Of a DNA stretch of 5,834 nt, positions 1 through 5,013 are shown one piece after another (position 1 is the first letter of the stretch; the number at the start of each line of letters is the position of its first letter). The DNA lies in assembly GCA_021812745.1 (NCBI GenBank), contig JAKAMS010000174.1:1-5834 (forward strand). The letters are read 5' to 3'. The stretch comes from Bacteroidota bacterium (GTDB lineage Bacteria > Bacteroidota > Ignavibacteria > Ignavibacteriales > Melioribacteraceae). A program made the translations under genes and the position numbers. The notes below the pieces were generated by a model. The model saw only the letters and a list, made by a program, of their open reading frames with translations. It made no database searches and was not told the DNA's origin.

Positions 1-142
1 TCAAATCCAGCTCGTCATAAAAACGATAGTGCGATTCCTTACGCTTTGGTTTAGGCATCAAACCAATCTTTTCATAATAGCGAATTGTTTCTAAGTTAAT
101 GCCGGTTTTAGCTGCTAAAGCACCGACGGTGAAAGAATTCAT
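1..142 (-). CDS. MerR-family transcriptional regulator, N-terminal part (runs off window)
   Basis: The first 47 codons of a minus-strand gene are present and the rest lies beyond position 1. The protein starts MNSFTVGALA and continues with TGINLETIRYYEKIGLMP, then HYRFYDELDL. This is the winged helix-turn-helix of the MerR family: helix-turn-helix at about residues 5-22, the IRYYE signature at 20-24, and the wing R(F)Y near 40-42. The start is fixed by a strong Shine-Dalgarno AGGAGG (147-152) four bases before the ATG at 140-142. The metal-binding or effector-binding C-terminus is missing, so the inducer cannot be read. The closest resemblance in this N-terminal part is to mercury- and heavy-metal-responsive members. 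It is probably the first gene of a leftward operon that it regulates itself, because the only operator-promoter visible lies directly upstream of it. Confidence 0.93.
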   Translation of the reverse strand, partial: MNSFTVGALAAKTGINLETIRYYEKIGLMPKPKRKESHYRFYDELDL

Positions 143-165
143 AAAGCCTCCTAATCACTAATGCA

Positions 166-197
166 AATATAAATACCGTAGTATAGTACGGAGTCAA
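166..197 (-). promoter_or_regulatory. MerR-type operator/promoter driving the regulator gene
   Basis: On the minus strand a -35 element TTGACT (197-192) is followed by the dyad CCGTA-CTATAC-TACGG (191-176). A -10 element comes next, read as TTATAT (172-167, 19-bp spacer) or TATATT (171-166, 20-bp spacer). MerR-family activators use exactly this arrangement: an overlong 19-20 bp spacer carrying a palindrome that the bound regulator untwists. The TTGACTCCGTAC core closely matches the classical mercury-type operator. The -10 lies about 24 bp before the start codon, so the transcript has a very short leader. Only the leftward promoter is convincing here, so genes controlled by it should lie to the left of the window. 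Confidence 0.85.
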
Positions 198-250
198 GGG
201 TAAAAATAAAAGGATTATATCAAATTATTTATGCTATGCTTTTACGTCTA

Positions 251-284
251 AATCTTATGTCAAACGTTACATTTGTATAAGATT
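251..284. repeat. Imperfect inverted repeat (hairpin)
   Basis: AATCTTAT (251-258) is the exact reverse complement of ATAAGATT (277-284). Inside it CAAA (261-264) pairs with TTTG (272-275), leaving a 2/1 internal loop and a 7-base terminal loop. On the plus strand a T5 run (292-296) begins seven bases after the stem, and no gene ends immediately upstream on that strand. It may be an operator upstream of the 317-344 promoter, a remnant, or chance in AT-rich DNA. Confidence 0.35.
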
Positions 285-316
285 CAATTTCTTTTTAGTT
301 TACGCTAAGAAAAAAG

Positions 317-344
317 TTGAAGGATTTATAGAAATATAATTTTG
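317..344 (+). promoter_or_regulatory. Candidate promoter for the structured RNA
   Basis: TTG (317-319) and TAATTTTG (337-344) are separated by 17 bp. They fit the Bacteroidota primary-sigma pattern of TTG near -33 and TAnnTTTG near -7. The same place also holds a perfect TATAAT (335-340), but the TTGAAG hexamer at 317-322 would be only 12 bp from it, too close for a standard sigma-70 promoter. Either reading predicts a start near 347-352, just before the first paired base of the RNA at 359. Confidence 0.5.
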
Positions 345-358
345 TATTAAAAATATTA

Positions 359-519
359 ACGTAGCTGTCGCTTCGTTCTTCCTCGAAAACTGGTAATTTT
401 TTAACAACTAAGAACAAGCATGGGAGCTGCGTCCAGCAATGGACGCGCTTTCTTATGTCTTTAGTTGTAGGCATACCAGTGCCTCGAGGAGAGATGTAAT
501 GGAAGTTGCGTCCTTTTTT
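359..519 (+). ncRNA. Candidate rod-like structured RNA, or structured leader of the receiver gene
   Basis: Nested complementary segments fold the whole stretch into one long rod. The helices from the base upward are 359-366/504-511 (8 bp with two G.U pairs), 377-386/484-494 (10 bp with G491 bulged), 389-395/474-480 (ACTGGTA/TACCAGT, 7 bp), 405-411/461-467 (CAACTAA/TTAGTTG, 7 bp), 419-427/447-457, and 429-435/440-446 (GCGTCCA/TGGACGC) capped by a GCAA tetraloop. T6 follows at 514-519, and a promoter candidate sits just upstream. The predicted length of about 165-170 nt, a closing stem and large internal loops resemble 6S RNA in outline. I cannot match any family by sequence: signal recognition particle RNA, RNase P and the common riboswitch signatures are absent. 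It could act as a free RNA or as a 5' leader, since the receiver gene starts 41 bases later. The strand assignment rests on the promoter and the T-run. Confidence 0.5.
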
Positions 520-559
520 ATTTTATATAAAAGGGATGTTAAAGATTTGAAAATTTGTT

Positions 560-934
560 ATGATGGAAGAAAAATGTTTCAAGATTCTGATAGTTGAAGA
601 TGAAGAAATCAGCCGGAATTTATACCGGTTCTGGTTGAAGAATTATAATATTTCATTATGCGATTCGGAAAAATCAATGTACGATAAATTATCCAACAAT
701 AGTTTTCAATTAATAATTATGGATATTGGGCTGCCGGGTTCAAAAGACGGTTTATCTTTAATTAAAGAGCTAAAGGCTAATAAAGATTTTTTAAAGATAC
801 CCATTGTTTGTATTACATCTTATGATTCGAATGATCAAAGAGCAAATGTTTTAAATGCGGGAGCCGATGTTTATTTAGTAAAACCAGTATCAAGAAATAT
901 TTTGATAGATATAATTACTAAATTCCAATTTTAA
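560..934 (+). CDS. Stand-alone response-regulator receiver protein
   Basis: This 124-residue protein is a single CheY-like receiver domain with no output domain. The family motifs are in place: acidic pocket E13-D14 in ILIVEDE, phospho-acceptor D55 in IIMDIGLPG, T86 in CITSY, and K108-P109 in YLVKPV. The fold starts at residue 8 and fills the protein to its end. Translation could start at either of two adjacent ATGs (560 or 563), and neither has a clear Shine-Dalgarno. It should be phosphorylated by a histidine kinase and act by protein-protein contact or as a phosphorelay intermediate. The only kinase in the window (3104-4459) has no receiver of its own and is a possible partner, but that is inference. 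The gene lies 41 bp after the T-run of the structured RNA candidate and overlaps the convergent beta-barrel gene by 17 bp. Confidence 0.92.
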   Translation: MMEEKCFKILIVEDEEISRNLYRFWLKNYNISLCDSEKSMYDKLSNNSFQLIIMDIGLPGSKDGLSLIKELKANKDFLKIPIVCITSYDSNDQRANVLNAGADVYLVKPVSRNILIDIITKFQF

Positions 935-1850
935 TACCCGCAGATAAATTATACGCCGGAGAAAATTTACTTAAGCCTGCAGCGCCTATTCCGGTTAGAA
1001 TTAGATTATCGCTTACTTTGTAATTTAATCCCAAAGCAATTTGACGCGGAGGTTCGTAGCCCTTTACTACTTCGGTGTAGGCGCTGTAGTAAAGCAGTAA
1101 TGAATAATTTCCATTGTTAAAAAATTTGCCGAGACCGATGGAATAAGTAAAAGGATTTTGGTAAGTAATGCCCGCAGGATCGCCAAAATTGATATATCCT
1201 AGATCTACAATTGCAACAAATGAATTTTGCTCATCAGATAAGTCGAAGCTTTTTCTAAATGTAATGGACGCTCCGTAATCATACTGACCGGTGCCGATTC
1301 CCATGTGAGTTGATGCGGTTGGAAATTTAACATTTGCGTTTATAATGATATCAGAAAAAAAATCGCTTTGAGAAACAATCTGATAGTTTGAATAAAGGTA
1401 TAAATCGCCCAAGCCCCAATTCATCCCGCCAACGGTGCTGGAGGTAGATCCCATCATAGAATTGCCGCCGCCCATCATACCGCTTCCGCTTGAGCCGCTG
1501 TTCTGCATATTTCCATAACCGTTTTTTGAATTACCGATAGGAAGCATCATTCCTCCAGACTGACTTATGAAATTATTTTTATTGCCAATAACGGAAATGG
1601 AAAATGAAATTCCGAAATTGCCGGTCTGATACCCTACGCCGCCGTAAAGCGAGATTACGTTATCGAAAGAGTTGTAAATAAAATTTCCTCCGGCTAACTG
1701 GAGATTTGTATTTATATACCAGTTTGACTGCCGTATAGACAAATCCTCTTGTGCAAATAAATTTTCATTTGATAGAAATGCAAAAAGAAGAAGAAGGAAG
1801 CCAGCCAAAGCTGACCTCCTTGAAGGACTAAAAATATTTTTAAGATTCAT
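918..1850 (-). CDS. Secreted outer-membrane beta-barrel protein with a Met/Gly-rich insertion
   Basis: This 310-residue protein has a signal peptide: RR at 11-12, a hydrophobic core at about 15-27, and likely cleavage after LFA at 31-33. The rest is alternating aromatic/polar beta-strand sequence with Gly turns. GLGDLYLYSNY (146-156) and the stretch NVKFPTAS to GTGQYDYG (173-193) resemble the MetA-pathway-of-phenol-degradation/transporter-like barrel family (PF13557 type), whose members are outer-membrane channels of mostly unknown substrate. Residues 100-143 form a Gly/Ser/Asn/Met segment with eight methionines (101, 102, 115, 125, 126, 132, 133, 143) before the GLGD strand, probably a surface or periplasmic loop. 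Such Met clusters suggest soft-metal (Cu+ or Ag+) binding, which is an inference. Upstream is a weak AAGG about 12 bases before the ATG. Family assignment is moderate, while secretion and barrel character are firm. Confidence 0.8.
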   Translation of the reverse strand: MNLKNIFSPSRRSALAGFLLLLFAFLSNENLFAQEDLSIRQSNWYINTNLQLAGGNFIYNSFDNVISLYGGVGYQTGNFGISFSISVIGNKNNFISQSGGMMLPIGNSKNGYGNMQNSGSSGSGMMGGGNSMMGSTSSTVGGMNWGLGDLYLYSNYQIVSQSDFFSDIIINANVKFPTASTHMGIGTGQYDYGASITFRKSFDLSDEQNSFVAIVDLGYINFGDPAGITYQNPFTYSIGLGKFFNNGNYSLLLYYSAYTEVVKGYEPPRQIALGLNYKVSDNLILTGIGAAGLSKFSPAYNLSAGIKIGI

Positions 1851-1906
1851 TTTTATTTTTTACCTTGTAATACCTATTATTGATTAAAGTAAATTAGTAT
1901 ATTAAT

Positions 1907-1952
1907 TTTCAATTAGTGATTAAATATTAATGATTGTTTCAATTATCAATTA
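1907..1952. promoter_or_regulatory. Pair of imperfect direct repeats upstream of the toxin gene
   Basis: TTTCAATTAGTGATTA (1907-1922) and TTTCAATTATCAATTA (1937-1952) match at 14 of 16 positions and start exactly 30 bp apart, about three helical turns. They lie between the divergent beta-barrel and brnT genes. The second copy ends 20 bp before the brnT ATG. BrnT-BrnA modules are normally autorepressed by the complex binding such a region, so these are operator candidates. The AT-rich context makes chance resemblance possible. Confidence 0.35.
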
Positions 1953-1972
1953 TAAAAATAATAAATACAAAT

Positions 1973-2260
1973 ATGCTTCTATTTGAATGGGATTCTGAAA
2001 AAGCTAAAAGGAATATACAGATTCACAAAGTTTCATTCGATGAAGCAAGCACAGCATTTAAAGATACTTTATCATTAACCATTTATGATCCACTTCATTC
2101 TGAAAAGGAAGATAGATTTGTTTTGATCGGCAACTCATACAGAAATCGTCTTTTAGTAGTTATCTTTACAGAAAGAAGAGATAAAATTAGAATAATCAGC
2201 GCCAGAAAGGCGACAAAAAATGAAAAAGAACAATATGAAGAAAACGCAAAAAGATCCTAA
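1973..2260 (+). CDS. brnT: BrnT-family ribonuclease toxin of a type II toxin-antitoxin pair
   Basis: This 95-residue protein matches the BrnT (DUF497) family over its full length, and the family is usually about 90 residues. The conserved features are the N-terminal FEWDSEKAKRN with H18 and VSFDEA, the central DPLHSEKEDRFVLIG (39-53), and the C-terminal RLLVVIFTER (59-68) followed by KIRIISARKAT (71-81). BrnT has a RelE-like fold, and its members cleave RNA and arrest growth until neutralised by the antitoxin. The start is taken at ATG 1973 because the family begins about three residues before FEWD. A longer reading from TTG 1934 would add 13 residues with no family counterpart. There is no clear Shine-Dalgarno. 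The gene's end overlaps the antitoxin gene by 41 bp, so translation is probably coupled. No frameshift or missing motif is seen, so the toxin looks intact. Confidence 0.92.
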   Translation: MLLFEWDSEKAKRNIQIHKVSFDEASTAFKDTLSLTIYDPLHSEKEDRFVLIGNSYRNRLLVVIFTERRDKIRIISARKATKNEKEQYEENAKRS

Positions 2261-2456
2261 TATGCTTGAAGAATATGACTTCAGCAATGCGGTTAAAGGA
2301 AAATATTCGAGTAAATACCTAGAGGGTTCAAACATCGTTGTAATAGAACCAGACGTTGCTAAATATTTTCCAGATCATGATTCTGTAAATCAAGCATTGC
2401 GCTCATTAAGCGAAATTATTAGGAAACATAAAAAAACAACTAAAAGCTTACCTTAG
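2220..2456 (+). CDS. BrnA-like ribbon-helix-helix antitoxin
   Basis: This 78-residue protein directly follows and overlaps brnT. The N-terminal part (about 15-36, MLEEYDFSNAVKGKYSSKY) is a conserved segment of antitoxins paired with BrnT and probably wraps the toxin. The C-terminal part has a ribbon-helix-helix layout: a beta strand SNIVVIE (37-43), helix 1 PDVAKYF (44-50), a turn, and helix 2 from about D54 to K69 with VNQALRSLSEII. It should dimerise through the strand, bind the module's own operator and neutralise the toxin. ATG 2220 has an AAAGG about ten bases upstream. ATG 2235 (residue 6) is an alternative that would still overlap brnT. The gene order, toxin before antitoxin, is the usual one for BrnT modules. 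Confidence 0.85.
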   Translation: MKKNNMKKTQKDPNMLEEYDFSNAVKGKYSSKYLEGSNIVVIEPDVAKYFPDHDSVNQALRSLSEIIRKHKKTTKSLP

Positions 2457-2481
2457 CATCTGCGTATTTGTTAAGAACAAC

Positions 2482-2509
2482 TAGGAAGCCGGAGAGTACC
2501 GACTTCCTA
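2482..2509. terminator. Hairpin between convergent genes, probable terminator
   Basis: TAGGAAG (2482-2488) pairs with CTTCCTA (2503-2509). After one C/A mismatch, CGG (2490-2492) pairs with CCG (2499-2501), closing a six-base loop AGAGTA. It lies in the 65-bp gap between the antitoxin stop (2456) and the Met-rich gene stop (2522), where a shared bidirectional terminator would be expected. A T-run does not follow directly on either strand: on the plus strand T6 comes only at 2525-2530. Termination is therefore likely from position but not proven by sequence. Confidence 0.5.
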
Positions 2510-2521
2510 ATACGATTAAAT

Positions 2522-3025
2522 TTATTTTTTACCCTTTTGCATTTGCTCGGCGTTATTAAGCATGGCGCCGTAATTCTTCATCATTGACTGCATGTCTTTC
2601 ATCATGCCGTCCATGTGATTTTTCATATCGCTGTTTTTCATCATCTCATCGTTCTTCATAATGCTTTGCATTTGGGTAAGCATGGTTTTCATTGTCTTGC
2701 CCATGTCATTCATATTCTGCGTCATGCCCATCATACCGCCGCTCATGTTCATGTTTTTCATGTCCATGCCCTTCATATTCCCTTTCATAGATGAGTTCAT
2801 CGAATTCATCATCTGGCTGCTTTTGTCCATCATCTTATCCATTTGAGTCATCATGCTTTGCATGTTGGTCATCTGGCTGTTCATGTTCTGCATGTGCTGG
2901 TTCATTCCGCCGCCCATGCCTTGAGCAAATGAATATGAGCTGCCGAAGATGAATAAAAGAAATAGTCCTAAAATTATAGGACAACAATTTCTTAAAAGGC
3001 TGCTGAGTGTGTTTTGTGTTTTCAT
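2522..3025 (-). CDS. Secreted methionine-rich helical protein, candidate Cu/Ag-binding
   Basis: This 167-residue protein has a signal peptide: a hydrophobic core at about 16-28 and probable cleavage after SFA at 32-34. The mature part is extremely low in complexity, built from M, N, K, S, Q, D, G and T. I count 41 methionines in the whole protein, 40 of them after the signal peptide. They fall at alternating +4/+3 steps, for example 41, 45, 48, 52, 55, 59, 62, 66, then 73, 76, 80. The pattern repeats at 101-119 and 134-148, and GG at 96-97 marks a likely break. This predicts two or more helices with a methionine seam. There is no Cys in the mature chain and there are only two His (44, 137). 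Met-rich periplasmic proteins such as SilE or PcoA segments bind Cu+ or Ag+, which suggests but does not prove that role. GGAG eight bases before the ATG supports the start. I recognise no named family. It lies 78 bp downstream of the kinase gene. Confidence 0.85.
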   Translation of the reverse strand: MKTQNTLSSLLRNCCPIILGLFLLFIFGSSYSFAQGMGGGMNQHMQNMNSQMTNMQSMMTQMDKMMDKSSQMMNSMNSSMKGNMKGMDMKNMNMSGGMMGMTQNMNDMGKTMKTMLTQMQSIMKNDEMMKNSDMKNHMDGMMKDMQSMMKNYGAMLNNAEQMQKGKK

Positions 3026-3103
3026 GTTTGATTCTCCAATCTGTTTATTTTATTTGGGTTAAAGTTAGTTATTTGTTAGGATCGCTTTCAAGTTAAAAAT
3101 CAA

Positions 3104-4459
3104 TTAATTAAAAATCAGAGTGAAGGTAGAGCCTGCTCCTTTACTGCTGCTTACAAGAATATCGACATTGTTTAATTCACAGTATCTTTTAACAAGAGCT
3201 AAGCCCAAGCCATTTCCTTCGTACGAGCGGTTGTATCCGTTTTCTTCTTGTGAAAATATCTGAAACATTTTTTGCTGGAACTGCTGAGAGATGCCGACAC
3301 CGGTATCTCTAACTTCTACAAACTGCTTATTATTTTTCATTAATGTTGAAATGGTAACTTCACCTTTATGTGTGAATTTTACTGCATTATCCACAAGATG
3401 TAAAAGAATCTGCGAAACCATAAATTTGTCAACAAAAACTTCTGATTCAGATTCTACTGTAAAATTTAATTTTACTTTTTTAGATTCCGCCGCACGGGAA
3501 AATTCATGGATGATGGGAGGAAGCAGTTCCTTGCTTATTATAGTTTTTTCAGGCTCAGGCTTTGAGCCTTTTGTCAACTCGGCAGCCATATTCAAGATAA
3601 GCTCAATTGTTCTTATTAACCGCTTTGAACCGGCATCGATAGAATTAATATATTGCATTAGTTCATCAGAAATTTGGCCTCCGAATTCTTCTTTAATTAA
3701 GAAAAGGAAATTGACAATTGCATTTACCGGAGTTCTTATTTCGTGTGAAATGAGATTTAAGAAAGCAGTTTTAAGCTTACCAGCTTCCTCGGCTTTGTCT
3801 CTTGCCTCAATTAAGGCAAGCTCCATCTGCTTGCGAGCGGTTATATCTGTTACAACCAGAAGAGTGCCGGCTGTGTTAATCGAGTCATCATAAATTGCAG
3901 AGGGAGAAACTAAGGTATATAAATTTTTCAGATTAAAACTTTTCCATGAAATTTCAGATGAAAGGCGTTTGTCAAACGGAAATTCGCTGAAAATCTTTTT
4001 CAGTTCATTATTATTTTCTTCATCTAAATAGGTGGAAAGATTATGACCGAACAGTTCGCTTTGTTCAAAGCCAAGCATTTCACAAAATCTGTTGTTCACA
4101 AAGGTAATTATGCCATCGTTGTTTTGAATAACCACTCCCTCGCTCATGGTTTCAACAAGATTTTTAAATTTTCTTTCGTTTACACTTAATGCGCGCTGAG
4201 CCTTTACCCTTTGATTGATTTGAGAAATCAACGGACGGAAGACAAAGAAATAGAGCAGCGGAAAGAGCAGGGCAATTAATATTATAGAATCGATTATTAT
4301 TTCAGTGAGTGTTTGCGGATAATTGGAAGTCATTCCTAATAGCATTACTGCAAAATGAGCAATAACAATCGATATACTAATTAGAAGCAGCACATTAAGT
4401 GGAGAAATTTTTATATCGTCAATTCCGCGCTCTTTATTAAGTGATAAAGAATTTAGCAT
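3104..4459 (-). CDS. Membrane-bound PAS-domain sensor histidine kinase
   Basis: The protein has 451 residues. Two transmembrane segments (about 21-43 and 53-75) enclose only a very short external loop of about ten residues. A helical linker follows (76-95), then a PAS domain (about 96-208, from FKNLVETMSEGVVIQNNDG to TLLVVTDIT) and a short coiled-coil linker. The HisKA domain carries the H box ISHEIRTP with phospho-acceptor H239. The HATPase domain carries the N box LVDNAVKF (N358), G1 box DTGVGI (385-390), an F-box-like MFQIFSQ (398-404) and G2 box GNGLGL (415-420). All catalytic boxes are intact. The near absence of a periplasmic domain points to sensing through the PAS domain or within the membrane. 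No response regulator adjoins it, and the window's only receiver is the lone one at 560-934. The gene starts just after the 4493-4568 hairpin with no strong Shine-Dalgarno. It could be co-transcribed with the Met-rich gene downstream. Confidence 0.95.
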   Translation of the reverse strand: MLNSLSLNKERGIDDIKISPLNVLLLISISIVIAHFAVMLLGMTSNYPQTLTEIIIDSIILIALLFPLLYFFVFRPLISQINQRVKAQRALSVNERKFKNLVETMSEGVVIQNNDGIITFVNNRFCEMLGFEQSELFGHNLSTYLDEENNNELKKIFSEFPFDKRLSSEISWKSFNLKNLYTLVSPSAIYDDSINTAGTLLVVTDITARKQMELALIEARDKAEEAGKLKTAFLNLISHEIRTPVNAIVNFLFLIKEEFGGQISDELMQYINSIDAGSKRLIRTIELILNMAAELTKGSKPEPEKTIISKELLPPIIHEFSRAAESKKVKLNFTVESESEVFVDKFMVSQILLHLVDNAVKFTHKGEVTISTLMKNNKQFVEVRDTGVGISQQFQQKMFQIFSQEENGYNRSYEGNGLGLALVKRYCELNNVDILVSSSKGAGSTFTLIFN

Positions 4460-4492
4460 AATATTTTTATTCGTTTGATTATCTTTTCTATT

Positions 4493-4568
4493 AAAAAGTT
4501 ATGATGCCCCGGGCGATCGCTATGGCAGGGTTCTGTTTGCTTTATCTTTTGGAATGGGGCACCATAAC
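4493..4568 (-). terminator. Strand-specific terminator or attenuator after the cytochrome-YHS operon
   Basis: The arms at 4556-4568 and 4498-4510 pair along 13 bp. Read on the minus strand the one imperfect position is a G.U wobble, whereas on the plus strand it is an A/C mismatch, so the functional RNA is the minus-strand one. T5 follows the stem directly (minus strand, 4497-4493). The loop is unusually long (45 bases) and GC-richer than its surroundings, and it contains the palindrome GCGATCGC (4513-4520). The hairpin lies 8 bp past the YHS stop and ends 34 bp before the kinase start. It would stop most transcripts there or meter read-through into the kinase gene. Confidence 0.65.
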
Positions 4569-4575
4569 ATCTATT

Positions 4576-5013
4576 TTATTTTTTCTTGCCGATAAATTTT
4601 TTACCGTATCTATCGAGATTGTTTACGTACTTTTCCGGATTTTCAGAGAAATTCTTAGGACAAACTTTGCAGCAAAATCCATAAAGCTTTCCGTTGTATT
4701 CAATTGGTTTTACTTTATGGTCTACTTTATAGCCGAGAACCGGACAGACTTCATTCCATGATTCATAATTCGGCATCTGCATTCTTTCCATATGATTTTT
4801 TTCAACAATACTTCTTGCCAAAGAATCTTTTATGTTCTTATGCATTTCATGAATTTCAAGACTGTCTTTTATATAGTTACTGTCATGGTTATGAGAATAC
4901 ATCTCCTGACTAAATAAATAGCCCGGTAGAGTTACGATGAAAATTACAATAAAGTATTTCAGAATGGAGCCGTTCAAATTTTTATTCGTCACTTTCGCCT
5001 TTAGTTTCTTCAT
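4576..5013 (-). CDS. Secreted YHS-domain metal-binding protein
   Basis: This 145-residue protein begins with a Lys-rich start (1-16) and a hydrophobic segment (17-34) ending LFSQ, which is a signal peptide or membrane anchor. A His/Met-rich stretch follows, with HNHD (41-44), HEMH (55-58) and HMERMQM (74-80). The C-terminal YHS-type domain has CPVLGYKVD (90-98), then YNGKLYGFCCKVC with C114, C115 and C118, then F122, P126 and Y129. YHS/TRASH-like domains bind metals through these cysteines and often accompany copper-handling genes, so metal binding in the periplasm is likely, while the specific metal is inferred. The only upstream ATG (5013) lies inside the cytochrome gene and gives a 32-bp overlap. 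It has no Shine-Dalgarno, so translation is probably coupled. A TTG at 4977 could also serve as the start but would shorten the Lys-rich end. Confidence 0.85.
   Translation of the reverse strand: MKKLKAKVTNKNLNGSILKYFIVIFIVTLPGYLFSQEMYSHNHDSNYIKDSLEIHEMHKNIKDSLARSIVEKNHMERMQMPNYESWNEVCPVLGYKVDHKVKPIEYNGKLYGFCCKVCPKNFSENPEKYVNNLDRYGKKFIGKKK

Larger units (their letters stand above)
143..559. other. Gene-free region between the MerR-family gene and the receiver gene
   Basis: No coding region of convincing composition is seen on either strand. The stretch holds the MerR-type promoter at its left edge, a 12-bp imperfect hairpin (251-284), a plus-strand promoter candidate (317-344) and the structured RNA candidate (359-519). 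The remaining bases, about 198-250 and 285-316, are AT-rich and show nothing further. Confidence 0.7.

Noticed and set aside
359..519. Retron RNA, integron attC site or CRISPR repeat as an explanation for the long hairpin
   Set aside because: No reverse transcriptase, integrase, cas gene or repeat-spacer pattern is in the window, and the attC core consensus is not matched.
1934..1972. Upstream TTG start extending the BrnT toxin by 13 residues
   Set aside because: The added residues have no counterpart in the family and the region overlaps the candidate operator repeat.
2661..2846. Plus-strand hydrophobic 61-codon frame opposite the Met-rich gene
   Set aside because: The reverse complement of repeated ATG codons reads as His/hydrophobic codons, so the membrane-like sequence is a product of the Met repeats.
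3291..3893. 200-codon plus-strand reading frame opposite the histidine kinase
   Set aside because: It lies wholly antisense to a kinase with all catalytic boxes intact, and its translation shows no domain or signal. It is a shadow frame.
4501..4913. Two plus-strand frames opposite the YHS gene
   Set aside because: They are antisense to a gene with clear YHS cysteines and a signal sequence, and have no family resemblance.
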